Assembly: GCA_963924555.1 (NCBI GenBank)
Contig: OZ004594.1
Location: forward strand, 806,001 to 870,000
Direction: 5' to 3'
Length of the DNA stretch: 64,000 bases
From: Crambe crambe
Taxonomy: Eukaryota > Porifera > Demospongiae > Poecilosclerida > Crambeidae
Shown: positions 33,659 to 46,958 of the stretch, piece by piece
Position numbering within the stretch: position 1 is the first letter of the stretch
How the letters are laid out: each line of letters begins with the position of its first letter
The notes under the pieces: model-generated
What the model saw: only the letters and a program-made list of their open reading frames with translations
What the model was told of the DNA's origin: nothing
Database searches by the model: none
Translations under genes and position numbers: made by a program

Positions 33659-34442
33659 TTAGTCCTTAGTTTCACTGGACTTGACTGAGGAAGCAGAAGA
33701 GGGTGATGGGCTTTTAGCTATTTTGATGTGAATGGCAGAATTGGGTCTGGTCTGGACTCTATACTCCACCTCCTGAAACAATAGGATATAGAGACTCTTG
33801 TTATTTCTCCACAGGACAATTGTTTGTATGTACAATCCCATCCAAGGCAACCACACACCCTTAAGGTTATAGTGACCAGGACTTGCTATTAGTCTTACAT
33901 CATCCACGGGTTCAAGGTCATCTGTAAGTTGGACAGTGGAAGTGGTGGCAGTGAGTTTGATGGGGTATGTGCTTGTCTCCTGAAGCTGCAAGGCTAAGTT
34001 GATTGCCTGGTGGATGGCTGACCCCAGCCCATGTACAGTTATGTCATCAAAACTGTGGAAGCATTATAGCATTAATTATTAGGGGCTAGCCCACAATAAA
34101 GACTGACCCCAGCCCATGTACATCAAAACTGTGGAAGCATTATAGCATTAATTATTAGGGGCTAGCCCACAATAAAGACTAAGCTGGGCATGGGACCTTT
34201 GTTCAAGGAGGCGATGGCATCTAGAGAGCTGATGTCCGAATTGGGTAGTTCTGTTGATGTAGACATCATTAGGACGACGAGAGAGGCGTTTAATGGGAGG
34301 TCTCTTATGGCGAATATCTGGAAAAATGAATACATCACAGGGCTCATTCAATAGAGGGAAACTCGAATTTCGTACATGTCACATTCTTTGCCGATTTCGT
34401 TCGCTCTTTAGAGTGCTTTTCAGCTCCTTTCTGCTCTTCCAT
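33659..34442 (-). CDS. POP7: POP7 / Rpp20, RNase P and MRP protein subunit
   Basis: Four exons keep phase: 34376-34442, 34197-34317, 33899-34052, 33659-33772, giving 151 aa (human 140). Conserved parts are RLSRRPNDVYINRTTQF, ITVHGLGSAIHQAINLALQL, TSTVQLTDDLEP and RPNSAIHIKI, matching the Alba-like fold of Rpp20. Known role: with Rpp25 it binds the P3 region of RNase P/MRP RNA. The start at 34442 is chosen because the next exon has no in-frame ATG and its first part is preceded by a good acceptor (ATTTTTCCAG); splicing into it from the donor ACAT|GTACGA restores frame. It starts 133 bases downstream of the STX8 stop on the same strand. Confidence 0.88.
34009..34185. repeat. Tandem duplication spanning the end of POP7 exon 3 into its intron
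   Basis: About 75 bases with GACCCCAGCCCATGTACA...AAACTGTGGAAGCATTATAG...GGGGCTAGCCCACAATAAAG occur twice in a row. The second copy lies in the intron and reproduces part of the exon edge and its acceptor region, minus some bases. Confidence 0.8.
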
Positions 34443-34575
34443 AAAAACGTTCTATTTATCGCGCACCACGTTAGCAAATGATTGCGACTACCAGTACCAA
34501 AGACAACCATTACCAAAAATGAGAATAAAACCAGTGAATTCACACACAACTGTAACAGAAACGCTTGATTGGAGT

Positions 34576-36705
34576 TTATTTAAAAGGTACAGCTCCAACT
34601 ACAATGATGGCTATGGCTAATAAGATGACAGTAGTCCATAAAACTGCAGTGAGAAAAGAAGGGGACATCATCATAATGAGATTAATCATTTACATCAATT
34701 TTACCGCATGTGCACTGGCATGAATACTTTTGTCTCACTTCTGCTACTCTTCGAGTCTGGATTTTGATTTTCCCATCAGTTTTAGTGGTGTGCTCTTGGA
34801 TATCGTCAATCATTGCTACACAACAGAACAATAAAGAACAATAATCAGTGCTATGCGATAACAACAAGCAATAACAATCAGTGCTATGTGAAAACAACAA
34901 TAACAACAACAAGCAACAATCAGTACTATGTGAAAACAACAATAACAACAACAAGCAACAATCAGTGCTATGTGAAAACAACAATAACAACAACAAGCAA
35001 CAATCAGTACTATGTGAAAACAACAAGTAACAGCACACAGTGAAATACTGACTATTTTGCTCCTGTATGTTGTCTTGCATATCAAGACCCATTTTCCTCT
35101 GGTTACGCAGAGCCTTTGATAACTGTTCCAGCCCTTCATCCTGCTCGTCTATAATCTGCTGCTGCTCCACCTGAATCCTCTCCTTAGATTTCCCAACCCC
35201 AGCCCCATCCTCATTCCACGGCTCACTATCTGTACTCTTGTACCTGCACGTAAAGCAACCTTGTAATGAGGGTCAGAGTTCAAAACGAAGTATAGAGTGG
35301 CTGCTCTACCTCGTTTCAGTGGACCAGCCTCTATTAAAGCACTTCCTCAGATGGTCATACCTGATAAATAGAAAGCATTTTGGGATAATTAAAAGATACT
35401 CCAAAAGAATATGAACACCCTAAACAACTTGTTTTTACTTCTGAGAAGGAACAACTTCTCTCTACAAAGGATGTTCCCAATGTGTTATCAATCAGCACTT
35501 ACTTTCTGCTCAATTCATTGATCATTGACTCTCGCTGGGCAATGTCATCATTAGGACTGAACAAAAAATGTTAAAGTATTTTTTTTGTTTTTTTTTGCAG
35601 TACTGAACTATTTTATGGCCCTCACGAAAAGGGTCTCGGCTTGCTCTAGTCAGTTAGGATACAAAGAGTAGTCCCTGGACTGCTGCCGCACTAGCATCTT
35701 CAGGGCCTGCAGTTTCTTCTGATAGTCCTGCAATTGCTTGTTCAGTCTGGGATTCAACTACGCATAGAAAAATGCACACCAGATAAGTATTATCCAGATA
35801 AGTATTATGACAGTTCAGCTCACAAAATTAAAACATTTTAAATCATACAACACCTGAAAAAGGTGCTAAAGGAATTGGTGATTGCTGTACCCAATCATAA
35901 ATGCATGCCCCAATTTCCCAGCACATTGTCAGGGATCCTGTGTCCATTTGCCTTATTTGGAAAGTTAAAGTTAAGAGAGAATAAGAAGATAAACAGGATG
36001 TGGACAGCAACCATGGGAATGCACACTTACCAAATCTTTCTCCACATCAGTTTACACAAAAGCAGAGCCTGAATATGTCTGCACACTTCCACATTACACT
36101 GATTGGGGATTTCAAGGCCAGCTATATTTATTCCCTTAACTGGGCATGTCTATGCTTGACCCCATTGGATTTCCAGGACTTTAGTGAATCTTGCGTGTGG
36201 GAGTTGCTCTCCCTTAAGTGGGTGTTCGTGGTTACCACAATAGGTTTCCTGTGGTCCACTACACAAACCACAACCCTCCCACACTCACAATAGCAGCTGT
36301 AATGTGAAGTAGGAAGGTTATGGCTTGCAGACAACTAGCAACAAAATAGAGTGGAAGGAAGCATTGGCTTTCTTCAGAATCTGTCTGAGGCAAGACAGAG
36401 ATGACTCTGTGGTTCTTGTTCCCAGGCTTTGGAGGGAATTGGAGAAGAAATGGGGTCTATATAACTAACCATGACTAGATCCCAGTAACTTTTCCCCTTC
36501 TGCTACATAAAAAGTAGCATTACCTTCTTATCTGACTCTTCATCTCTCTTCCTTATCTGTATCCCAATTTGAGCACCCAACTCAACAAGATACCCATAAT
36601 CCCGATTCCTGCATACACATAGTCACATTATATTATTGATTCCATTTAGTGCACACCATCCATTGGCTATCAATTTTAAGTTTACCAGGTGTCTTTAGGA
36701 GGCAT
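34576..36705 (-). CDS. STX8: Syntaxin 8, Qc-SNARE
   Basis: Eight exons keep phase: 36686-36705, 36524-36608, 35663-35757, 35503-35556, 35310-35360, 35053-35243, 34705-34815, 34576-34643, giving 224 aa (human 236). The N-terminal helical part includes LNPRLNKQLQDYQKKLQAL. The SNARE motif runs from IIDEQDEGLEQLSKALRNQ through DNIQEQNTMIDDIQEHT, with the zero-layer Gln in EQN. The tail anchor is LWTTVILLAIAIIVVGAVPF. The segment SEPWNEDG corresponds to the NPWLFEE part of vertebrate STX8. Known role: endosomal fusion with syntaxin 7, Vti1b and VAMP8. It is divergent from the MRTF gene, sharing about 0.5 kb of upstream sequence. Confidence 0.93.
34845..35035. repeat. 42-bp minisatellite in an STX8 intron
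   Basis: A unit containing CAATCAGTRCTATGTGAAAA plus an AACAACAATA-rich stretch repeats with a 42-base period about four times (CAGT at 34879, 34921, 34963, 35005). Confidence 0.9.
35758..36523. other. STX8 intron 2
   Basis: A 766-base intron without recognisable genes. It contains a doubled CAGATAAGTATTAT at about 35779-35808. Confidence 0.6.
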
Positions 36706-37222
36706 TTCTGAGTTATACCGAAAGAAAGCAGATCAGATGAGAAGCAGATATGAGGTATAATCTGACTCTGAAGGGCAGGAATCGTTATAGAAGACTTCGA
36801 TCATACATCAGAGCACTATACGGCTTCTTCTTCTGTTTATATTTATGATGACGTAATCCGAGTTTACGGTTTAAATATTATGTAATCTCCTTTGAAGATA
36901 GTATACGGAGCTTCCAAATTAGAGCTAGAGAGACTACACAGTTAGGCTTTAGCTTTAGGAGAGCTTCGATCGAAAGGCTAACTTTACAGCCCAGAGTGTC
37001 TAGACGTTTCAGTTGGTGTTCTATGACCGACTGAACTTAATCAGCAAGAGTTTGAGCGTAAATTGTAGGCAAATAGCTTGTCTCAGTGCCCCCTATTCAA
37101 AGTGTATGAAGTGATTCAGTGTATTGAGACTAGACTCAGTACTATTAAAGCTATACTACTCATAGAAGAGTTACAGTTGAATTGTGGATGCTTCATGATA
37201 AGCATTGTCTAATCGAACCATC
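36706..37222. promoter_or_regulatory. Shared upstream region of STX8 (-) and MRTF (+)
   Basis: The two divergent start codons are 517 bases apart and no other gene lies between them. TTCTTCTTCTG and TGATGACGTAAT (a CRE/ATF-like TGACGTAA at about 36850) are the only motifs I would note. Activity is inference. Confidence 0.45.
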
Positions 37223-38660
37223 ATGGCATCCAAAGAGCTCTCAGTGAGTGAGCTGTTAAGTCAGGATCATGGACTTGATCCAGACCCAATAGTGGACCTG
37301 ATGTCACCTTTGAACTCTGTCGATCACTCCAGCAAGGACAGAGGCTTTATCCAAGAAGGTGAGGCAAGTAGATCAATAGAACCTTTTCGGTAGATCTCGT
37401 CCTTATCGAATAAGAATGTGAACTTGTAATTCAATACACACTAAATACCTTTTATGTTGCTTGTATCATTTCATGCACCTTTAATAGATCCTTAATTAAT
37501 TAGCAATCTCCTAATGTAGTTTATTAGTTGAAAAACACTCCTATAGCATCTGATGTATTGCATGTTATTTATAGTTTGCAAGATTTTACTGGACATGCCC
37601 AGTAGCAATTTGTGGTGTTGTAATTTAACCACAGGTAGTTACACTTGGGTCCATATAAAATAGGCCATAGAACAGGTTTAGAGCCTTTTGTGTTGGCTTA
37701 TTAATGGAAAGTGGGGATTCAGTTTTGAATGTGACTGGTTGACAGCTGAAGCAAGAAACTTTTGCTTAGAGTGAGAATAGAGTTGCTAGCTATCCCTGCA
37801 GCTGTTTTTGATCAAGATTTTGATCTGACTTGCAGTTACAGGTAGCAAAAGAAAGAAAAAAATGTTAGGTAAGTAAGATGTACTTAGCAGAATAGCTAAC
37901 TGCAGTTATGATTGTACAAGTAACAGTTGGCTCTTTAGCTAGCTAGTTCAGTAGCTAGCTCATGTGTTGACAGTTCATTGGCAGTTGTTGCTATGTTAGG
38001 CATGTAGTTCTATCTCTAGTTGTGCCATGGAATTGCTGTATTTAATAAATAGCTAAAAGATGAATGTTCATAATCTTGGCTGTGCAGTTTAATTGCACGA
38101 TAATTATAGACAGTGTTGGCATTTTTGCAAGAAGAGAAATTTCCCTTCTAAATACAAACAAGTAAAGTTGGTCAACGTGTTGATGTGCTGTAAATGAAAC
38201 AGCGAGTGGTGATGTGTTAGTACGTCCTTGGACTACAGCTGGTGTTAAGTTGCTTTCAATGGAAACTTGAAAGTCTCAGCTGCCCCTTAATTCATGCCAT
38301 TTCAATTTGTGGTTAAGACCCCAAGAGTTGTTTGTGCAAAGCAAGGACAAGGTAACCTTTGTCTACTCCTGTTCTTAATGATATAACACTTTACATACTT
38401 GCCATGGTGATTAAATCAGAATTTATGAGGAGGTGATCTGCTGTCATGTAGATCTGGTTCTAATTTTCTCACCACCTACCTGCATGCTGCTAGCTGGCTC
38501 AGATCAGCAGCTGCAGAAGGTGTACACGTGATCTTGTAGATGCCTATTCTCACATCACGTGAGCTAATCATCACGTCATGTCATGTCACGTGTATTTCTC
38601 AAATTATCCATGTATTTCACACCCTACTTGATGTCGTTTCCACTCTTAACAATTTTCTCA

Positions 38661-38716
<56 letters not shown>

Positions 38717-41532
38717 GACACTCTTTTCATACATAGGATGCATGGCTAGCTAGCTCTTTCTCCCTTGAAGAGAGTTAATTAAGTCCTCAATTCATGAATC
38801 ATGATGGGTCTTTTAGTGGATTCTAAGCTGCAGTGTTGCCTATTTTCTAAGGTACAGGGCAGAAAACAATGGAGATATAAAAATTTCTGAAAGAATTGAG
38901 AACGTGGCAGACTACCCATAGTGACTGGTATGCTTCTATATATGTTTCTTTTGGAAGGGCTTCCCACTCACTCACTGATTAATTATTACACCTGAAGGTC
39001 ATCTTTCTTTATTTAACCTATTCATTTGGCCACCTGAACTAATTTTAGCTGTAACGGCTTCTTCTTCTTCTTTTTTTGTCCCTTATAATGAGACAGATAA
39101 CTTAATTAGCTATGCTAAATTTGTGAGGTTGTGGCTTTTTTCATACAAGGGCAGTGAGGTCCACTATGTGGGTACATCAGAGGAGCCCTTAGCAACTTGT
39201 ACCTCTTGAGCATGATCAGGATACCACTTGATTTGATTTATCATATAATTATTATAGCTTAGCTACCTCATCTCTGACCAGCTTGCCGGTATGAGAGACC
39301 AATAATAGTCGAAGCTTCATGTTAAGAGCAAGCTTCCATGTAAAGTACAGATTATTGTTATTAGTGGTACACAGCATTTGCCCATTGGCGTGGTCTCTTT
39401 ATTAGGACCACCGGACGGACGGGGGAGAAGATAGAATTGAGTAGAGTCCTTAATAATTGAGGATCTAGTCAATCGAGGACTCATATTGAAGGGTTTTACT
39501 CTGTGTATTAGGAACAATAATTGAGGCAATTACTATTGGGAAGTTATTGATATGTTTATCCATGCTCTTTGAAAGACATGAGAAAGGAATTTTCTGCATG
39601 ATTTAATGGATTAGTGTTGATTATGTCTCTCCTTCGATGACCTTTGTGTTAGACTTGCTTGTATTGGAGGTGGTAAAAAGAATCATTCCACCCATTAAAT
39701 TAACAGGGAGAGTACAACAGCATGGGAGAATAATATATACCCCAAAAATCGAGATTCATTTTCAGCTCTCTCTGTTTGAAGTCTCCAATTTGTGCCCAGC
39801 CCTTTGGGGAGCAGTTAGTCTATTGATTGAGTCATTGAACATAATCGCCAAGAGAGTTTCCAATCCTAACTCTTGAGTATACTAACTGGCTAGCCCATAA
39901 TATTGTGCACCAGCATGGGCTGGCTGGCTTCCCGTATTCAGGGCCGATCTCTATTTTACTCTTCTTTTGCTCGCACCATTAAGCAAAATACATCAGATGA
40001 GTAGGCACCATCTTACCACCTCATAAAAAGAGAATGAGCAATGCAAAAGTAGCTTGTTATATGTATCATAGTATGCTATGCTAAAAGTGTCAAAAGTTCT
40101 GTCTTGGTGGATGTGAATTGGTATTGTGTGCCAGAAATCACCTAGCAACCTATGAACCCTACCTAGCAACCTATGAACCCTCTGTGGGTTAATTGATCAA
40201 TGAACACACCTACAGCATTACAGTAATTAGTAATTATGCACTTAATTTAACCCCCCCCTCCTCTTCTTTATCTTCCTCTCTCCAGAGTTGGAAAAGAGAC
40301 TGAAGCAGCGAGTTGGCAGACAGGATCTCGTGGAGAGGAACATATTGCCTTGTGAGTTCTTTAACTGTCGTATCATTATTTCATGGAAATATGTAAATAA
40401 ACGCCAAACCATGAGGCTGTGTTACTATCTGTCATCTAGTAGGTTTATTATTATTATCATGGCGAGATATTTGGAGTACACTAGCTATGTTATTGTTTGC
40501 AATAACATACATACATACATACCATACATACATACATACATACATACATACATACATACATACATACATACATACATACATAACATACATACACACCCTA
40601 TCGTGATAGGGAGAGGGTATACACAGAGAAGGTTGGCATGTAAACACTTTTAAAAGAAGCACACCATGTATATAGCCACAAACTGATTGAGTTCCATTTA
40701 TAATTGTGATATGCTGGGAAGTTTATGTCAACTGTTGCCTCTATAACGTGTCCTGTGATAAGAAAATATCAACAACAGAAAGCGTTTCATTTTCACTGCT
40801 TTGTGATTTGATCCCTTTTTTCTTGATCGATTGATTGATGATAAGATGTAGTATGTGCATTAATAATCCTTTTTTTTTTTTTTTGTGGATGAGTAGCCTC
40901 AAATACAAGCCAGTCACTTACCATCAGTGACCTTTGTACTCTGCGTAGGTATGTATTAATCACTTCCTGAGAGCTGAGATGTGTCCATCCTCTCTCAACT
41001 AGCGTAGCTGCATGGCCAGCATACAAGTGGCTTCAGTTACTTATCTTATTTGCCTAATGGAGAAAGGATACTGCAGAACAATTACCAATAAAAATCCCAT
41101 TTTATGAGAAATGTTATTTGACACATGGTAATATTAATTGACCATGCCATCCAATAGTGGAAAGGTGTCTGGTTAAGTACATGTATCTGTAGAGTAGGAC
41201 ATATGGAATGCTATTATATGATAGTGGTTATTGTCCCCAGTATGGTGTGAATGGCCGATAGTATGCCATAAGTGTTGGTGTGATGTGTGGGTTTGAGCTG
41301 TGTGGTGATTTTTTCCCCCTCCCTACTTATTGGCTTATGGGAGTTGGGGGTTATTGTGTTGTATGGTCCTCCCATTGCTGCCATGGCGAATACAGTGTCC
41401 ATGCTTATTGTTTATCTCGGGCAGGGAATGGTATTTGGAGATTTTTGGCTCCAATGCTTATGAGTCTAGCCAATGGAACTACAGATTCTATTTCTCCGAC
41501 TGAGATTCTATTTCTCTGACTGAAGTATGACC

Positions 41533-41607
<75 letters not shown>

Positions 41608-42791
41608 TCTCTTTCTCTCTCTTACTCTCTCTCATCCCTACTCCCATCCACAGCTCTTTCGCTGCCAACTGCCCCAAAGCTATTTACCAACACCCAGCAG
41701 CTGCAACGTGCTCAGGTAAGGAGATAGAGCCATCCATGAATATGACATATGAGTAATGTGTGGGTAGCAATATTACTTTATTGGATTAGCCATTTTAAGA
41801 AAGATTTGATTATATTGAAATTCATTTCCCCCAAAATCACTGACTTCTCTTAGCCCACACTGGTACATCAGGCAGGTCAAGCACTAACCACCAATCAGAT
41901 AAGACTGACCAGCACTATAGTGGGTACTCTGCACAGGTGTAGTCCAACTCGGTCACCCTGATGCATTGTATGCTTAACCTTTAACCTTTTCAAGAAAAGT
42001 TACAGCCGAGAAATACAATATTCAGTTTCCTCATGCTATTAGCCTGAAATGAAGACTTATTTCCAAAACTAAAAGAGACTTGGCCCACTAGTGGGAGATG
42101 GCTGGATTATCTGGTGGTTATTAGCAGTGAAATGGATAGGATTAGAGATGAAAGGTGCTGAGCAGACACTGTGTCTGCTGCTCTACCAATAGCGGAAACA
42201 CTTTTAATCAATTATGCTTTTAAAAAGTTATTAGTGAACTAATGGCATCAAAGCCAGTGGAGAAGCATATGTCCTGCCAGCTGGTAAGGGTGAAGTGCTG
42301 AGTAAAAATTAAATAAAGAGCCAATTCTTGAATAGAAGATTGATCTTCACATGCTATGTGTATGAGATGAATAACCAGGTTCACTATTATTATAGTGATA
42401 CAGGCTTAGTACAGGGGTCTTTTACATCACCCCTGGTTATTATTAGTTAGTTTCAAGGTCCCACAATGGACCACCTCCTGTATTGACTCAGCCTGTATTT
42501 ATTATAACAGATGTTCACTTACAAAGGGGTTTTGCTGGCTTACACAGGTGGTTACTAAGGACACCTTTATCCCCCTAACATAAACCACTTCACTCCCATT
42601 ATAATGTTTTGTCATACATAAGTTTTGCTGTATTTGCACTCACTCTGCTCATATTTGCAGTGCACTAACAGAGAGGTTCAGCCAAACTGATGTAATCCTA
42701 ACTCTCTGTAGCTGTTGTCTGGGAGGCCAAATCTTTACCCTTTAATTCTCCATATCCAGAGTGATTTGGGTGTTGATCTCATGTTTATCGT

Positions 42792-42848
<57 letters not shown>

Positions 42849-45800
42849 TGCAGATTGCTGACAACCTGCAGAGGAAGATGAGGAACCGTCCGGGACGAGA
42901 TGATCTCTTGCAAATGAATATATTGCCAAGTCAGTATTATAGTGTTAGAATACAATAGAGGGCCTTAATAAGGGGGAGGAGGGGGAGGTGGTTACTATGA
43001 GATACTGACCTTTGTTTGATTTTTGCTGTATCTGCATTGTTGGCTTTGCTATGTCAGCATTATTGGGTGGGATGGGGGGGGGGGGGGGGGGGGGGGCTTG
43101 ACCTTTCATCCCAAGTCATGGATTTCTCACAAGTGAGGCAACCTTTGTGAGGTTCCTCTCGGGGTTATTGTGGTTAGAAGGGGGGAAGTGATGCAGTGTC
43201 CTCTGTCAAGGTGCTGACTGTTGAGATAATGTTTTTGCTTCCTGAAAACTGAGAGTCTTGAAGTCTCATTCCCTGGGCCAGTGTGTGGTGTTTTGAGGTA
43301 GAGTGTTTGTGTCTAGGGGCTGGTGAACCGGTTAGTTGTCTCACTATAGGTGGCATAATTAGGATGTGGATAGTGTACATGTGTGAGAAGACTGACCAGT
43401 AAATTTATTGTATTTCCATTTCCTTGTATAAAAAGGAAACATTATCTTTTCCCCTTTCCCATGACACTGCCCCCTCTAATTAGATCACTAATTAGTTACT
43501 GCAAATAATAATAGTATAGACTTTTTTTTATTAAATGGATTATTTTAATTCCACCAGATCTGCAGCATAACATAGATCCAGGCCTCCATGCCAAGCAGCT
43601 GCAACTGAAGAAGAGCAAGCTCGCAGACACTCTGAATGACAAGATAGCAAAGCGTCCCGGGCCATTGCAGCTGCTCCAAAGTGGAATAATCGAACCCCAA
43701 CTCTCTGAAGTTGTCAAGGGATATGAATTGGAAAAGTCATCCTCTCCTACTAAAGAGACTCAAGGGTCTTCTGTGGGTGTCCCGGAAATCTCTTTCCACT
43801 CAGGAGAGAGTTACGGTCGTCAGAGTGCACCGCCATTGCACCAACGACACTCAATTGCAGGGACGTCCCCTTCATCGGACATGTTATGTATGGACACCAG
43901 TCCCGGCCCCAATGATTCTTCTACTAATTTCTCAGGGGAGACACGGAAATTTAGCGATTCATCAATCAGTCCAGCCCCTTCTCCCGGAGGAAGTTTGGAT
44001 GAGGCCAAGTCCCCTCGTGGATTCACTGCCTCGTACCCCTCAGCTCTAAAGAGCAGCCTCTCATCTGGGGTGTTGAACGCCATGACAAAGACTCAATCAC
44101 CAAGCACCCTACGCAAGAAGCAGCAGAAGAGATACAGGAAGCTTCGTTACCACGAGTATGTCCCACCGACCAAATCCACGCCGAAGGGTGGGAAAACCAC
44201 TCCCAAACTCTCATCTAATTCGGACAGTCCTTACTCTGCCCTGCTTCAACAACAGCAGCTGTTTCTCCAACTTCAGGTCCTCCAGCAACAGTATCCAAAT
44301 GGTGTTTTGATGCAGAAGTTACCAGATATGATCAATAATCTGACCAAAGAACAAAAGGCCTTGGCCATCGCTGCCGCTAAGGGGCGTATTCCAATCACGA
44401 GTCCCTCAGATGTGTCCCTGAACAAGCAAAGTGTCCCTCAAATTCTGCCAGTCGAACTGCCCAACAAGCACAACACGGCATCAATCCGATTTGAGGACTT
44501 GAAAGTGAACGATCTGAAGGCGTCTTGTAAAGAGATGGGTATGATAGTGTCGGGGAAGAAAGCCGAGTTAGTGGAGCGATTGATGGATCACAATAAGGGC
44601 ATGCTTCCTGCTTCAGCACTGCCTGATAATCCCTCAAAGGACAGTCGCCGACAGGCCTTCAGTCAAGGACACTTGTCATCAGTGGAATCGCAATTCTCAA
44701 CCTCGACAGTGTCTCCCACTTCACCAAACACTTCTCCTGTTTTCAAATTTCCCTCGGATCGAGCGACACATGACAGCAGTGCTTCTGCTGGTAAGCAGTC
44801 CCTGGTCCAGCTCCCAGAGGTATTTCCTGCGTCTAGTCTCCACAAGGAATTCAACGAGATGATCGAACGGCAGAAACGAAACTACATCTGCCAGAAGGGT
44901 ATGTCGGAAAAATCCATCGCCCCACGGCCGGAGTTAACAGACTTGCTTGCTATTAAGCTTCCTCCTCCTTCCTATCCCATGACCTCGGCTTCTTATGTGG
45001 ATCAACCACGGACAAAGGGGAGCACCCTTACCAGTAATGGACGAGCGTGTACTGCTTTGGAATCGCGGGTCCAACAAATGGCATCTGATAAGGTCTCCCC
45101 ACAGTCCCTTCCCTCTAGTCCCAAACCCAATTCTCCCAGCAATGCTCCCACGTTGGAGATGATGGAATCTACTACATCCGAAACCAAGGTCCTCTCTCAT
45201 TCTTCCTCTCCTTCTAACATTCCTTCCTCCCTCCAATCTTTCACGAGTACTACTTCTTCAGCTAACGATATGACCATGAGTCAGGTACCCATGTTGAGTG
45301 GTGGTGGTATCAATTCTGTTATTGCTGCTTCATCTGATTCTCAGATGGGTGGTGGGGAGGGCGTGGTTTCAGTTGCCGGGGGGAACCCTCTTTCTTCTGT
45401 GTCATATTACCAGCAGCAGCAATCTGCGTTACATCAGAACAAACGCCCGGTACGTTCCTCCATGCCTGCTCCCCAGTCGCATTCTCCAAACCCACCCACC
45501 GGTCCCCCGAGCTACAGCAGTGTGATGCGGTCACGGAGTATTGCCGGAGTGCATCCCAACTTGCAGGGACTCCCGCACGCAGGCATGAACAAGTAAGCAT
45601 GTTCTTTAAAGCTATTTCCTTGTGTGTGTGCTTAGAAAGCATTCAATGTCAGTAATACACTTTTGTTCCTATAGTGCATTCTTCTCTAGTGTACTTAAAA
45701 GCATATTGTCAGTAATACAAGCATTTATCAGTTGTATGTATGTTTACAATCATAAACACTTGGTTCCTTTCCTTATGAAAGTTGACAGAACAGGAGGAAA

Positions 45801-46958
45801 CTTGTGTTTGCCAGTAAAGACACCATTATGCATGCATGGGTCATGGTCAATAATGGTTGGGGTTGTAACTTCACACATTAAGTGGGCCAACATTTCAATT
45901 CACCATTGCCCTTTCAATGCTTGCAGTGGTTTATCATTTGGCTCCGATTTGACTGGCCTTGCCACTCCCCCCAATGAAATGGCAGTGAAGCCTCTGAAGT
46001 ATGATATGTTCACACCAGACCCAGTGGAAATGGCGGTAAGCCCATGCAGTATGTACTAGATGCATAGAGCTAGCTTCTAGGCCTGAACAAGAGAGGATGT
46101 TAGTAGTTGTATCCTTTATCACTGTTTATACATGTCACTGCAAGCGAAAATGACTAATGACTCAAAAACTCCGTCCATTAACGATAAGGAAACAGCTGTT
46201 CTTTTTACTGTTTTTGTTTGCATTTGGTAACTTCTTGTAAGCTGATATGTGTATGTTTCTGTTTCAGATGGACACTGGTGAGAGCAGTATATCGGATATT
46301 TTTGATATTCTAGAGCTGAAAGGTGAGGGTACACACATGAGTAGTATTCTGAATAAATAATTGTGGTGGGCTTTTATTTGGAACAAAAAGAGGCTTTATT
46401 TAGAATTAATAGATAGCCATCCATAATACCATTGTTGACTATTCAATTATTATGCACGTACACATAACAGAATTCAGCCATTCTGCACATCCTATCTCCC
46501 TCCCTCCCCTGACGGGGGGCAACCCATCTGCACACCCTCACAGAGCACACTCCTCTCTTCCCCACACCCCGCAATATGGCACCAGCCCCACCAAGCTTAA
46601 CCCCCTTCCTACCTTCCACCCAGACACCTCCCAATCATTATCATCGAGTAACATGCTTGGCACTATCATGCCCTTTGGAAACCCTTCCCTCTCCTCGCAA
46701 AACAAATCTGGTTCAGACGTCTGTTTGAATGTGGCAGAAGGAAGAGATGGGCAGAACTTGACGATGGGTAGTTCGGGATCGTACCTGCCCAATAGCAACC
46801 TCCCCCAGTTGAACTGGTTGGACTTAGACAATACTGCTCCCGGATTCTCTCCCACTCTGAATAACATGTTCGGGAGTCTGAATAGTCACTCCAATCCCGG
46901 CTCTCTCCCGCACGATCAATTCCACAGCACCTTTCTCGAAGATAGCACATGGGCTTGA
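37223..46958 (+). CDS. MRTF: Myocardin-related transcription factor (MRTF/MKL)
   Basis: Eight exons keep phase: 37223-37358, 40286-40351, 41654-41715, 42854-42929, 43558-45592, 45927-46035, 46268-46322, 46471-46958, giving 1008 aa. Three RPEL-type actin-binding motifs are split over exons: KRLKQRVGRQDLVERNILP, QRKMRNRPGRDDLLQMNILP and NDKIAKRPGPLQLLQSGIIE. A basic region KKQQKRYRKLRYHEYVPP follows, then a Gln-rich stretch, then a SAP domain (RFEDLKVNDLKASCKEMG, SGKKAELVERLMDH). The Ser/Pro-rich C-terminus ends in acidic and hydrophobic segments (SISDIFDILEL, LPQLNWLDLDNTAPGF) like a transactivation domain. Family role: G-actin-regulated coactivator of SRF. The start is the ATG in a good context at 37223; an in-frame TTG lies 18 bases earlier. 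Confidence 0.93.
37359..40285. other. Intron 1 of the MRTF gene
   Basis: 2.9 kb with no coding exon that I can support. It holds a CT microsatellite at 38664-38714 and several TAGCTAGCTA runs. Conserved regulatory elements could be here but cannot be told from one sequence. Confidence 0.6.
38664..38714. repeat. CT microsatellite, MRTF intron 1
   Basis: An uninterrupted TC/CT run of about 51 bases. Confidence 0.95.
40505..40595. repeat. CATA tetranucleotide array, MRTF intron 2
   Basis: About twenty ACAT units with two small interruptions. Confidence 0.95.
41534..41604. repeat. CT microsatellite, MRTF intron 2
   Basis: An uninterrupted run of about 71 bases, 50 bases before the exon at 41654; it may serve as an extended polypyrimidine tract. 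Confidence 0.95.
41716..42853. other. Intron 3 of the MRTF gene
   Basis: 1.1 kb without a recognisable gene. A CT run of about 53 bases (42794-42846) ends directly at the acceptor CTGCTGCAG of the second RPEL exon. Confidence 0.6.
42930..43557. other. Intron 4 of the MRTF gene
   Basis: A 628-base intron with a homopolymer of about 23 G at 43074-43096. No coding signal is seen. Confidence 0.6.

Noticed and set aside
41527-41727. Coding frames of SLSLSL or RERERE type over CT runs
   Set aside because: These are translations of dinucleotide microsatellites (also at 31050, 38664, 42794 and 61191) with no other coding support.
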